The notes under the pieces were generated by a model. It worked only from the letters and a program-made list of their open reading frames with translations. It made no database searches and had not been told where the DNA came from. Shown piece after piece: positions 25,931-34,305 of a stretch of 64,000 bases of DNA. This DNA comes from an uncultured Carboxylicivirga sp. (GTDB lineage: Bacteria; Bacteroidota; Bacteroidia; Bacteroidales; Marinilabiliaceae). How positions within the stretch are numbered: position 1 is the first letter of the stretch; each line of letters begins with the position of its first letter. The stretch covers positions 310,001-374,000 of the forward strand of contig CANLLN010000001.1 in NCBI GenBank assembly GCA_947491945.1, given 5' to 3'. A program made the translations under genes and the position numbers.

Positions 25931-26830
25931 TCAATCGTCACGTTTACGGGTTTGACTGGAGTAGGTGCTTTCAAATATCTTATCGGCATTGGCTGTTTCA
26001 AAGCCGTCGCGTCGATGCTTTCGGCCAATTTTATCCGGCGGTAAGTGCAGGAATTCAGGTAGTATCTTCCGCTCGGCAAACTCTACATAACTGCCGGCTA
26101 TAGGGTGCGTTTCGTCATTGGCAAAGGTGGCATCTATTAAATGCGAAACCGACGAGCTTTGTTTTAGCAGCCCGTCCTGACTGATCTTTATCACTCCACC
26201 GGAGGTGTTTAGTTGGATGCCAATATCAGTCAGTAACTGATTAAATAGCTCAAGCCGGTTGTAAGGTGCCGGCAGGTTATGCACGCTAATGGTAAAATGA
26301 TTTAAGTAGTATTTGTTATAAATGGTCCAGGCAGCATATTCACTGGCAGCTGCAAGTGTTTCATACTCTTGCCAGCTTGGGGTGTGCCAAAGGGGTGAAT
26401 GCAGGAAGTTATCTACCCCGTTGGCGTCATCCAAATCCAGCTGATCCACCGGATCAGTCCTCACCTCATTGGTAAAGGAGCGAATGAGTTGTTGTATGGA
26501 AGCCGGAAAATCATTAACTCGCAACTCGCTGATAAAGATGCGCGGAAGTCGATCATCAGGTGGGGCATACCAGCGGGCATTCAGTTTCTTGTGCTCGAAG
26601 TAATAATCATCGCGCGCCGTGTAGCCATGGTGTAGAAATATCTTTTCCAGTGATTGAATGCCTAATTGCGGCTCCCCGATGGTACGAAAGGCAATGTGGT
26701 CGTTCTCAATATCGCTCGGGTTCTCAATAAGTCCTTTTTCTTTAAGTACTTCGATGATTTTATTTACATCCTTAACCCTCAGCTGGTAGCGAACCATTAA
26801 TCCGTCCAGTATTTTGTTCAGTGTTGTCAT
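25931..26830 (-). CDS. DUF1338 family (HglS-like 2-oxoadipate dioxygenase/decarboxylase)
   Basis: Predicted Fe(II)-dependent enzyme of the vicinal-oxygen-chelate type. Characterised DUF1338 proteins (HglS of Pseudomonas putida) turn 2-oxoadipate into D-2-hydroxyglutarate in lysine catabolism. Candidate metal ligands are His45 (NDHIAFRT), His178 (LNHFTISVH) and Glu250 (YVEFAER). A conserved Arg/Glu-rich segment lies at about 97-107 (RIFISELRVNDF). At 299 aa it is shorter than the Pseudomonas enzyme but has both halves of the fold. Its start overlaps the stop of the upstream dehydrogenase gene by 4 bp (ATGA), so translation is coupled. Its presence here strengthens the lysine-degradation reading. 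Confidence 0.85.
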   Translation of the reverse strand: MTTLNKILDGLMVRYQLRVKDVNKIIEVLKEKGLIENPSDIENDHIAFRTIGEPQLGIQSLEKIFLHHGYTARDDYYFEHKKLNARWYAPPDDRLPRIFISELRVNDFPASIQQLIRSFTNEVRTDPVDQLDLDDANGVDNFLHSPLWHTPSWQEYETLAAASEYAAWTIYNKYYLNHFTISVHNLPAPYNRLELFNQLLTDIGIQLNTSGGVIKISQDGLLKQSSSVSHLIDATFANDETHPIAGSYVEFAERKILPEFLHLPPDKIGRKHRRDGFETANADKIFESTYSSQTRKRDD

Positions 26831-27894
26831 ATTATTTGATTTTGATAGTATTGCCCGTAGCTTGTGGCAAGAAAATGGTTCAGGTTAATATCTTCTTGCT
26901 TTAAATAGCCCTTAGCAGGCACTTTGCCCTGATGAACCAGTTCAATAACACTGCACACACTGGCAGCCGTAGTCCATGAAATGGCACGGTAGCGCACGCC
27001 ATCAATGGTTTGTGGCAGGTAAGTATGAAAAAACTCTTCCCGGAATAATTTATCTTCCTGCCAGCCTTCAACAGCGGCATATACGTGCACCAGGTCTTCG
27101 TTTACAGGGGGCTTGGCCAGGGTGAGTATCTCCTCCAGAGTTTCCCGCTTATCTTTAAGGATGAGTTCGGTAATGAGGAAGCGCATCAGGCGTGCATGAC
27201 CCGGATAGCGAATCGTTTTGTAGTTAAGTGTATCCACCTTTCCTTCCAGTGTTTTGCATAGGGTGCCCAGACCGCCGCTGGTATAGAAAGCTTCGTATTC
27301 GCGCCCCTCGATGTTAATGGTTTCCACACCCATAAGGGAGCTTACATATTTTCGTTGGCCACTGGCGATTACTTCAGCATCCTCAATGTATTCATTAATT
27401 ACGCCGGCCGGCGACCAATTAAAGGAGTAGCCCAGCAATCCGTTGGGATAGCGGGGCAGGGCGCCCACCCGTAGCTCTACATCGCGCAGCCGGGTAAACT
27501 TTTTAATGAGGTCAAAGCCCACGATGGCAATATAACCCGGTGCCAAACCACACTGAGGCGCCATGATCCCTTTTGATGTTTTTGCCATGCTGCTGATGGC
27601 CTTGGATGTTTTTATATCCTCGGTTAAATCGAAGTAATGGATACCCAGTTGGTGTGCCAGACGCGCAATAACGATGTTGTATTTAAAAGGCAGGCAGGAC
27701 ACCACGGCATCGTAGTTTTTAAACTGCTTGAGGTTTGCTGCTTCATCATTAAGGTCAATAAGCGAGCAAGGGAATGAGAAGGGCGTGGTTGGAACCTGTG
27801 CGTCAAAACCGTGCACATGAAACGATTTATTCAGGAGAAGCGCAACCAAAGCACCTACTTTGCCCAGACCAACTACAGCAAGGTTTTTAATCAT
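26827..27894 (-). CDS. Saccharopine dehydrogenase / lysine 6-dehydrogenase family protein
   Basis: Cytoplasmic NAD(P)-binding dehydrogenase, 355 aa. The Rossmann motif is at the N-terminus (VVGLGKVGALVALLL). Family motifs follow: YDAVVSCLPFKYN, HYFDLTED, and GIMAPQCGLAPGYIAIVGFD. It should yield 2-aminoadipate 6-semialdehyde either from saccharopine (LYS9-like) or directly from lysine (lysine 6-dehydrogenase). Its length fits the lysine 6-dehydrogenase form, and no lysine-ketoglutarate reductase is seen nearby, but both remain possible. First gene of the minus-strand cluster that continues with DUF1338 and ALDH7. Confidence 0.85.
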   Translation of the reverse strand: MIKNLAVVGLGKVGALVALLLNKSFHVHGFDAQVPTTPFSFPCSLIDLNDEAANLKQFKNYDAVVSCLPFKYNIVIARLAHQLGIHYFDLTEDIKTSKAISSMAKTSKGIMAPQCGLAPGYIAIVGFDLIKKFTRLRDVELRVGALPRYPNGLLGYSFNWSPAGVINEYIEDAEVIASGQRKYVSSLMGVETINIEGREYEAFYTSGGLGTLCKTLEGKVDTLNYKTIRYPGHARLMRFLITELILKDKRETLEEILTLAKPPVNEDLVHVYAAVEGWQEDKLFREEFFHTYLPQTIDGVRYRAISWTTAASVCSVIELVHQGKVPAKGYLKQEDINLNHFLATSYGQYYQNQII

Positions 27895-28239
27895 ATTGTT
27901 TGAGTATTAAGTTTGTTGACAACTAAATGTATGTAAATTAAAGCAGTTTGTCCACTCTTATTTTATTCCATATTTATTATTTGCATATAGGTCTATTTTG
28001 TTGATAAACACATATATGCTTATGATGATTTTGGCTTAGCTTACATTAAATTAATTCCATATTAATTAACTAACCTTTCAGGTTTATCGAAGTACTATTG
28101 ACCTGACATATTCAATCATTTTTTGGGGAAAATGAATATGTAAGAAGTCGTATACATCTATTATTTGCTGCGCGATTAGCAAGTATGGAGTATGATTTAA
28201 GATTGGGGGACTAGTAACAATTAGGGGGGATTTTTAGTT
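27895..28239. other. Divergent intergenic region, lysine cluster / histidine kinase
   Basis: This 345-bp AT-rich gap lies between two divergent genes. A -7-like TACATTTA on the minus strand about 30-40 nt before the dehydrogenase start is the best promoter candidate for the lysine cluster, but no good -33 goes with it. On the plus side a purine-rich AGGGGGG (28223-28229) sits about 10 nt before the GTG start of the kinase. I see no gene, repeat or RNA element here. Confidence 0.4.
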
Positions 28240-30036
28240 GTGGATAAATGGAAAGGGTTTAATTCTGCCGATAAAAAGGGCACACTTTACTTATTGTCCT
28301 TAGTGATTGGAATCGGATATATTATAGATATTTTTTCACTTGATAATGTAGTGCTAAAGAATTTGAATATTATCGCATTGCTAATAACAGCAGTGAGTTT
28401 GATATTTAGTCTAAAGGAGAGTGTTCTAGACCGGGTATTTCAGATAGTAGTATATACATTGCTACTTTGTGTGGTTGCCACTAGTTTTTTGAAGGCTAAT
28501 CATATAGTAGATGACGAAATGTATTTTTCAGCTGCTGTTATTGGCGCTTTAATACCCATTACAGGCTTTGTGCTTGGAAAGAAGCACACTATTTTTTTGG
28601 GGAGCTTCTTGCTGCTTTTTGTTTTTTCGGCTTTCGCTAATAGTCGTGATTACTGTGTTGCTCATGATAGGTGTCTGCTTATTATAATCCTCCTAATTGG
28701 TTATACTTACGGCATGTATTATCTGATTAGCCTAATAGAAAAGGGTGCAGTAAACCGAAAGGTTCTTTTTGGCCGATTAGAGCAGCAAAATAGGGATAAT
28801 TTGTTTGTCAACTCCTTGGCCATGGAGTTAATGGCCAGCCAGGCTGCCGATGATATTGCACCCCTTCTACTCAATAAGATAAAATCTTATACGGATGCTG
28901 GCTTTGCAATATTTTCAGTTTATGATCCTTTGCAAAAGTGTATGCTAGTGAAACATATTGATGCGGAGGATAGCATTATTAAGACCATTGAAAAGGTAGT
29001 TGAAGAGGATATGCTTAAGGTAAGGATACCGGTAGATGATGCTACTCGTCAAATGATGCTGAATGAAAAAATAGGTATTAGTCAGTCATTTGCAGACATT
29101 ACGTTTGGAGCAGTTTCCTCCACAGACAATACAGCTATTAAATGTCAAACCGGCTTAAATACATTTATAGGTATTGTTCACGAAGTTTCTAACCAACTTT
29201 ACGCAACAACATTAATCGGGCTAAGGCAAAAATACGATTTACCTTCTATTGCTACCCTCAAGTCTTATTCGTATGTCGCGTCTTTAACATTGAAAAGAAA
29301 TATTACCGAATTAGCGCTTCAGGAAAGTGAATCGAAACTTAAGTGTCTTATTGCAGACAAGGATCGATATATGCAAATTATTTCTCATGACTTGAGGAGT
29401 CCCTTTCAGAGTCTTATGGGTTTTTCTGAGATTTTGGTTAATAGTCTGAATGATTGTTCGTCCGAAGAAATTAGGGATGGGCTCCTGATAATTAACCAGA
29501 CTTCGCAGAATACCTATAATCTGTTTGAGGATCTGCTGCTTTGGAGCAAAGCCCAGTCGGGCAAACTTATTCTTGAACACGGATCCGTTCTGTTAAAAGA
29601 GCTGTGCGATAGTATTATTGAAGTGCTGAGGTTTAATGCCGAACAAAAAGGGCTGACAATAGTAAATAAGGTACCTGAGCTTTTTCGAATATGGGCTGAT
29701 AGTAATGTGCTAAAAACGGTACTTCGAAACCTTATCAGCAATGCTATAAAATTTTCTAATCATGATTCCGATGTTCTGGTTACGGCGGAAGTGGCTGATG
29801 GGTCAGTGATTGTGGGTATCAGCGATTGGGGTGTGGGAATTAGTGTGGAAAGACAGCAAAATATCTGGGATGACAATCAATTAACCACCACTTTTGGTAC
29901 AGGCAACGAGCAGGGTACTGGTACCGGATTGCTGCTTTGCAAAGAGTTGATTGAAAAGCATGGTGGAAAAATATGGGTGGAGAGCCGCATTAATAATGGG
30001 AGTACCTTTAAAATAAGCATCCCGAATCTTACCTAA
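28240..30036 (+). CDS. Membrane sensor histidine kinase (GAF-like, HisKA, HATPase)
   Basis: Sensor kinase without an adjacent response regulator. It starts with GTG after an AGGGGGG ribosome-binding-like run. About six membrane helices span residues 15-170. A GAF-like cytoplasmic domain follows (about 190-350), then a short coiled coil, the HisKA helix with His383 (IISHDLRSPFQSLMGF), and a HATPase domain (NLISNAIKFSNH, ISDWGVGIS, GTGTGLLLCKELIEKHGG). 598 aa. The transmembrane part has no family I can name. Its partner must be encoded elsewhere. It abuts a sulfatase remnant on the other strand. Confidence 0.9.
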   Translation: MDKWKGFNSADKKGTLYLLSLVIGIGYIIDIFSLDNVVLKNLNIIALLITAVSLIFSLKESVLDRVFQIVVYTLLLCVVATSFLKANHIVDDEMYFSAAVIGALIPITGFVLGKKHTIFLGSFLLLFVFSAFANSRDYCVAHDRCLLIIILLIGYTYGMYYLISLIEKGAVNRKVLFGRLEQQNRDNLFVNSLAMELMASQAADDIAPLLLNKIKSYTDAGFAIFSVYDPLQKCMLVKHIDAEDSIIKTIEKVVEEDMLKVRIPVDDATRQMMLNEKIGISQSFADITFGAVSSTDNTAIKCQTGLNTFIGIVHEVSNQLYATTLIGLRQKYDLPSIATLKSYSYVASLTLKRNITELALQESESKLKCLIADKDRYMQIISHDLRSPFQSLMGFSEILVNSLNDCSSEEIRDGLLIINQTSQNTYNLFEDLLLWSKAQSGKLILEHGSVLLKELCDSIIEVLRFNAEQKGLTIVNKVPELFRIWADSNVLKTVLRNLISNAIKFSNHDSDVLVTAEVADGSVIVGISDWGVGISVERQQNIWDDNQLTTTFGTGNEQGTGTGLLLCKELIEKHGGKIWVESRINNGSTFKISIPNLT

Positions 30037-30291
30037 GCTGTAGGTGCCGAAGGCATAGCGATGGCACTCCTTGCTCTTAAAAGATCCTAGGAATGCCTTG
30101 CCATGCATGTATTCGGGTGGCTGTATGCCGGCCAGCGATAGGACGGTGGGGCCCAGATCCATGAGTGAAAGCAAATCGTCTACCACCGTGCCGGCCTGCA
30201 GTTGGTCTGGGAAACGCACAATTAAAGGTACCTGTAAACCGGAGTTGCCGACAGCCCGTTTTTTTATAATGAGCCTGGTTGCCCACTTCAT
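30037..30291 (-). pseudogene. C-terminal remnant of an S1 sulfatase
   Basis: On the minus strand, right after the GH-sulfatase fusion gene, about 75 codons read as sulfatase: KKRAVGNSGLQVPLIVRFPD, DLLSLMDLGPTVLSLAGIQP and PEYMHGKAFLG, then KECHRYAFGT. These are the middle-to-late core motifs of S1 enzymes. The catalytic CxPSR and metal-binding segments are absent, upstream sequence breaks into other frames, and the match stops at the 3' end of the histidine kinase gene. So it is a truncated relic of a further sulfatase gene, probably once the gene after the fusion in the same operon. Confidence 0.8.
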
Positions 30292-30329
30292 CCCAGGCGG
30301 TGGTGAGACAGTAAAACGGGTAATCGCAT

Positions 30330-33300
30330 TTATTCTTTAATAAATTTATGTACGCTGCGTTTTATCCCTTTGTTTAGTTCAAGGAAATACAGGCCTATGG
30401 CTAAACGGGAGACATCCAGGCCATCTTGCGGCCGGGTTTGATGAATAAGCAGGCTGCCCCGTGTGTTATAGACCCTGACCTCATGAACCAATTGGCTTGT
30501 TTTAAAATAAAGTTTATTGGTGGCAGGATTAGGGTAGATTACAGCCGACAAATGCTCTTGTTCCTCAATGCCATTTGCATTAGTAGCAGAGGTGTAGGAT
30601 ATCTTCAAATCATCAATCCAAACTTTATAGTCTTGCCCCGGTGTAAGATCCATATTATTGAAATAGAGAAATAAACGATTGTTAGTGAGTGAAACTGTGT
30701 CAAAAAAGTATTGATAATCAGTGCTTAGCGTGTGCCATTTGCCGACTTGATTACTTGCTCCTATCTTCACCTGATTCAATCCTTCAGTATTGGTGCGGGC
30801 GCGATAGGAAACTATGTAGTGCTCGCTGCTGAAATTGAGCAGATCGATGGTTCGTAGTTTAGCCTGGGCACCATTACCACTACTGGCTTTGGGGTTAAAG
30901 CTGATTTCCAGAGCCTGGCTGCCTTCGTTACTGCTGTCATCCACAACGAGGGCGCTAAAGTTATTTAAAAAGTCGCCTTTCCATAAACGCTCCCAGATGG
31001 ATTGGCTGTTGAGCCACAAGTCACCGTTAAACGATTCATTGAGATTGTAGTTTTCGAAATGTTCGATAAAGGGAAAACTTATAGGGTCCGTGGTTGGCTG
31101 GTTAAAGAAGCTGTTTTGCCGGGTCCACCAGCTGGCAGCTTTGGTCTTTAGCTCTTCTACTACCGATGCATAGTCGGGGTCATTGGCCAGGTTGATTGTT
31201 TCCAACGGATCGGTTTCGTAGTCGTATAATTCCATGGCTTTGATACGCGAGTCATCCCAGTCAATCATGTCGGTGCGGTCGCTGCTGCTTTGCATCCATA
31301 AGGTAAGTCGGTAACGATCGGAACGGAAGGAGTAGCTGGCACCACCGCCTGATCGGTATTCTGTCACGGCCAGGTCTTTGTTCAGCGATTCACCTCTTAG
31401 CACCGGCGCCAGGCTTTGCCCCTGTAGCTTTGACGATGGAATCTCCAATCCGGCCAGGTCGCACAGGGTGGGGTAGATGTCGATAAATTCAACGGGAGCA
31501 TGGTGTTGCCCACTGGTTCCGTTGGGAGCGCTAATAATCAGCGGGGCGCGGGCAGCATTTTCAAACTGCGTGTGTTTGCCCCATTGGTTATGGTCGCCCA
31601 GGTGATAGCCATGGTCACCAAAGAGCAGGATCACCGTATTGTCCATCAGGTTCTTTTCTTCCAGCTTATCCAATAGTTTACCCACTTGTGCATCAATATA
31701 GGAAACACAGGCATAGTAACCATGCAGGAGCTGCCGTTGATCATCGGGGCTGAGCAAGCCATCGCCCAGTGTTGGGTCGTTATATGTCCATGTGTCTGGT
31801 ATATCCGTGTAGCCTATAGGTTCAGGTGTGTGATAAGCATAATCGGGACTGCCGGCGGCCACTTTTTGAAAGGCTGCCAAATCAATGGTGTGGCGGTCAT
31901 ACAGATCCCAGTATTTTTTGGGGGCTATAAAAGGTATGTGAGGCTTTTTAAAACCAACTGCCATAAAAAAGGGCTGCTTGTTGGAACTCAGGGCATCCAG
32001 TTTATTGAGGGCATCTATGGCTATTTGCCCATCCGTATACCCATCGTCATCAACTCCTTCGGGGCCTTGTTCGGTGGCCGTGTTGGGGCTTACCCGGTAG
32101 TTGCTGCCCTGTACAAATGGCGGGTAGTGGTCAGGATAGGTGTAATCGTTCGGCTGCGTGTAAGGAACGGACCAGCTGAAAATATCATGCTGATCGTCCA
32201 CGTTGCGGGGGTCGTATACCTTGCCACAGGCTGCTGTTGAATAGCCTTTATTGATAAAATACTCGGGCAATGTTACCACTTTAGGATTCTCTGTTCTCAT
32301 TAGCGATGAGAGGTTGCGAATGCCGGTACCGTCGGGTGTTAAACCACTCATAATACTGGCGCGCGAAGGCCCACACACGGCCCATTGACAGTAGGCTTTG
32401 GTGAATACCACACCCTGTTCGGCCAGACGGTCGATGTTAGGTGTGTGTATCTGCGATTCGACGTAACAGTTTAGCAAGGGTTTAAGGTCATCAACGGCAA
32501 TCATCAAAACGTTGTGTTTGGGTTGGATAATTTTAGGTTTAACAACCAGGTAGTTAACGCTGTATTTTTTCGCCTCGAACACATGGTCGCCGGTATAGTT
32601 GGCCTTGTAGGGTTCGATGGTGGCAAAATTATCAGGGCCGCCACCCGGCGTATTGCCTGACCGGTCATTGATGTAGAATTTCTTGTCGCCGGCCTCAATG
32701 CTGTTGGCATAAAACTCGTGCCAGTACAGGTCGGCCGCTTGTGCATTGAGTGCTTCCAAATCCAGTTTCACTGTTTTAGGTGTGTCGTTGCTGTTGATAA
32801 TGATCAGACCGATTTCGCCAGAGCTAAAGGTAGATGCGTAAACCTGAACAGATGCATTATCGGAGTTGCTTGCCACCATCTGGTCGCCAAAGCTGCGTTC
32901 AAAATACTGATAAGGGATGTAGCTCTGGCGTGGGGTGTAATCGTCTTGGTCGGGATCATTTTTGGCCAGAAAGCCTTTGCTTTCCTGTGCACTCTCGCTC
33001 CAGTTCCATTCCGATACCCATAAATCAATCATGCCATAGCCGTGCTTAATGGCTTCGGCCAATACCTGCGTTATGAAAATGCCATTGACCATGGTGCAGT
33101 TGATGGGGCCGCGTGAGTTAAACTCCGTCATGGCCACCGGGAAATAATCGCGGGCTTTATCGGTGTATTTCTCAACGCAATTGAGCAAGGTGGTATGCAC
33201 GTCTCCTACCTGCGGCACGCTGGCTAGTATGTTTTCGGCAGTTGCCTCCTTTACGGTAGTAAAATAGTTATGCACCACCAAAAAGTCGGCATGGTTTTGT

Positions 33301-34103
33301 ACTTCGGGTAGCAGGGTGCTGTTCCAGTCATCGTCTTCGCGGGTAACCACCGCTCCCACTTTTATGGAAGGGTCAATCGCTTTCATGGCTTCTGCAAACA
33401 CGCAAAAATCTTCGCCATATTCCTTACCCGTGGTGATGACGCCATCAATCTCAAAGCCTTCTTCCCATTTGCCATAGCATTCGTTGCCTATCTCCCAGTA
33501 TTTAATATTGGCCTTGAGTTCGATATTTAATTGGTGGACAAAACCAGCCGCGTAATCGGCAGCCTGCTGTACACGTGCCTGGCGTGTTCCTTGGGGAGTG
33601 ACACCGTAACGGGCATAAAAATAGTTAACCACAACAGTGGCTTCGCTGTTGGCATTGTTTTTAAACTGAACAAACAGTTCGGGGCTCATACTGCTGTTTT
33701 GGGTGCCGTCAATTGATTTGATGGGTATTCGTGTTTCAGCGGGTGTTTGGCCGTCGTAAAAATAGAGGTTAGAGCCACTTCCCGCTGGAAAACGCATGGA
33801 GCCAATGCCGGCGTTGGCATAAAGGTGCGTGCGGTTTAGCTGATCATTACTATTCCGAAAGGGGGTGTTAACACCAAAGTGAGTAGGCAGTACCTTGTTA
33901 AGGGTGGTGTTGACATCAATGGTGATGGTTGCATCGGCAGTGGATGATTGGGGTAAGTCAATGGGACTAAAAGATGACGGCGTATTAAAGGTTTTTGCCT
34001 GCCAGGTGTCGTTAAAAAACGGACGTTGGTTTTGGGCCTTTAACGACAGCATCAAGGAGCAAAATAGCACCCACGTTAATATGGCTGGTAATGATTTTTG
34101 CAT
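30330..34103 (-). CDS. Secreted glycoside hydrolase-S1 sulfatase fusion with T9SS signal
   Basis: One 1257-aa exported protein with two catalytic parts. After the signal peptide (ending MLSLKAQ), residues about 60-530 form a clan GH-A-like hydrolase resembling arabinofuranosidase-type families (GH51/GH39/GH79-like): acid/base Glu208 in YWEIGNECYG and nucleophile Glu327 in AMTEFNSRG. Residues about 535-1010 are a complete S1_7-like sulfatase: MIAVDDLKPLL, Cys577 in AVCGPSRAS (converted to formylglycine), LLFGDHGYHLGDH. A carbohydrate-binding-like beta domain (about 1020-1165) follows, then a T9SS type A sorting domain (IYPNPATNKLYF). The two activities should act on one sulfated glycan outside the cell. 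The exact GH family is unsure. HTCS-type operators precede it. Confidence 0.9.
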   Translation of the reverse strand: MQKSLPAILTWVLFCSLMLSLKAQNQRPFFNDTWQAKTFNTPSSFSPIDLPQSSTADATITIDVNTTLNKVLPTHFGVNTPFRNSNDQLNRTHLYANAGIGSMRFPAGSGSNLYFYDGQTPAETRIPIKSIDGTQNSSMSPELFVQFKNNANSEATVVVNYFYARYGVTPQGTRQARVQQAADYAAGFVHQLNIELKANIKYWEIGNECYGKWEEGFEIDGVITTGKEYGEDFCVFAEAMKAIDPSIKVGAVVTREDDDWNSTLLPEVQNHADFLVVHNYFTTVKEATAENILASVPQVGDVHTTLLNCVEKYTDKARDYFPVAMTEFNSRGPINCTMVNGIFITQVLAEAIKHGYGMIDLWVSEWNWSESAQESKGFLAKNDPDQDDYTPRQSYIPYQYFERSFGDQMVASNSDNASVQVYASTFSSGEIGLIIINSNDTPKTVKLDLEALNAQAADLYWHEFYANSIEAGDKKFYINDRSGNTPGGGPDNFATIEPYKANYTGDHVFEAKKYSVNYLVVKPKIIQPKHNVLMIAVDDLKPLLNCYVESQIHTPNIDRLAEQGVVFTKAYCQWAVCGPSRASIMSGLTPDGTGIRNLSSLMRTENPKVVTLPEYFINKGYSTAACGKVYDPRNVDDQHDIFSWSVPYTQPNDYTYPDHYPPFVQGSNYRVSPNTATEQGPEGVDDDGYTDGQIAIDALNKLDALSSNKQPFFMAVGFKKPHIPFIAPKKYWDLYDRHTIDLAAFQKVAAGSPDYAYHTPEPIGYTDIPDTWTYNDPTLGDGLLSPDDQRQLLHGYYACVSYIDAQVGKLLDKLEEKNLMDNTVILLFGDHGYHLGDHNQWGKHTQFENAARAPLIISAPNGTSGQHHAPVEFIDIYPTLCDLAGLEIPSSKLQGQSLAPVLRGESLNKDLAVTEYRSGGGASYSFRSDRYRLTLWMQSSSDRTDMIDWDDSRIKAMELYDYETDPLETINLANDPDYASVVEELKTKAASWWTRQNSFFNQPTTDPISFPFIEHFENYNLNESFNGDLWLNSQSIWERLWKGDFLNNFSALVVDDSSNEGSQALEISFNPKASSGNGAQAKLRTIDLLNFSSEHYIVSYRARTNTEGLNQVKIGASNQVGKWHTLSTDYQYFFDTVSLTNNRLFLYFNNMDLTPGQDYKVWIDDLKISYTSATNANGIEEQEHLSAVIYPNPATNKLYFKTSQLVHEVRVYNTRGSLLIHQTRPQDGLDVSRLAIGLYFLELNKGIKRSVHKFIKE

Positions 34104-34133
34104 AGTGTGAATTTAAACGGATTAATCAAGCAA

Positions 34134-34200
34134 TAAAAATAAAAGATACTGCAATTGAGGGGGTTGTGCTTTTCGTTCTGCGTAGGATGAAAAATCGTTC
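34134..34200 (-). promoter_or_regulatory. Predicted HTCS operator and promoter of the GH-sulfatase fusion gene
   Basis: Reading the minus strand: half-site GAACGATTTTT (34200-34190), a second half-site GAACGAAAAGC whose start is 22 bp further on (34178-34168), exactly 26 nt, then TATTTTTA (34141-34134), a 5-of-6 match to the fixed bases of TAnnTTTG. The start codon is about 30 nt beyond. The same geometry occurs at three other promoters in this window. Confidence 0.72.
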
Positions 34201-34211
34201 AATGCGTTTTT

Positions 34212-34278
34212 GAATCAAAATTACACCCAGCAGGAACGATTTTTCAACCCTGTGCATGCCTTGACATTAATACTTTAG
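34212..34278 (+). promoter_or_regulatory. Predicted HTCS operator and promoter of the secreted binding-protein gene
   Basis: Half-sites GAATCA (34212) and GAACGATTTTT (34234-34244) start 22 bp apart; 26 nt later is TACTTTAG (34271-34278), a -7-like box. The strong half-sites here and in the opposite promoter form a perfect 13-bp inverted repeat, TGAAAAATCGTTC (34188-34200) and its complement (34234-34246). The downstream start codon is about 27 nt past the -7 box. Confidence 0.72.
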
Positions 34279-34305
34279 TGGAAGCAAATTTAAAATTCAA
34301 TGATT

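Noticed and set aside
31686-32240. 184-codon open frame on the plus strand
   Set aside because: It is antisense to the sulfatase domain of the fusion gene, and its Ile/Val/Gly-rich product shows no recognisable motif.
34188-34246. The 13-bp inverted repeat TGAAAAATCGTTC as a simple dimer operator or terminator
   Set aside because: The 33-nt loop and the fixed 22-bp and 26-nt spacings seen at all four promoters are better explained by two outward-facing direct-repeat operators whose strong half-sites happen to be mirror images.
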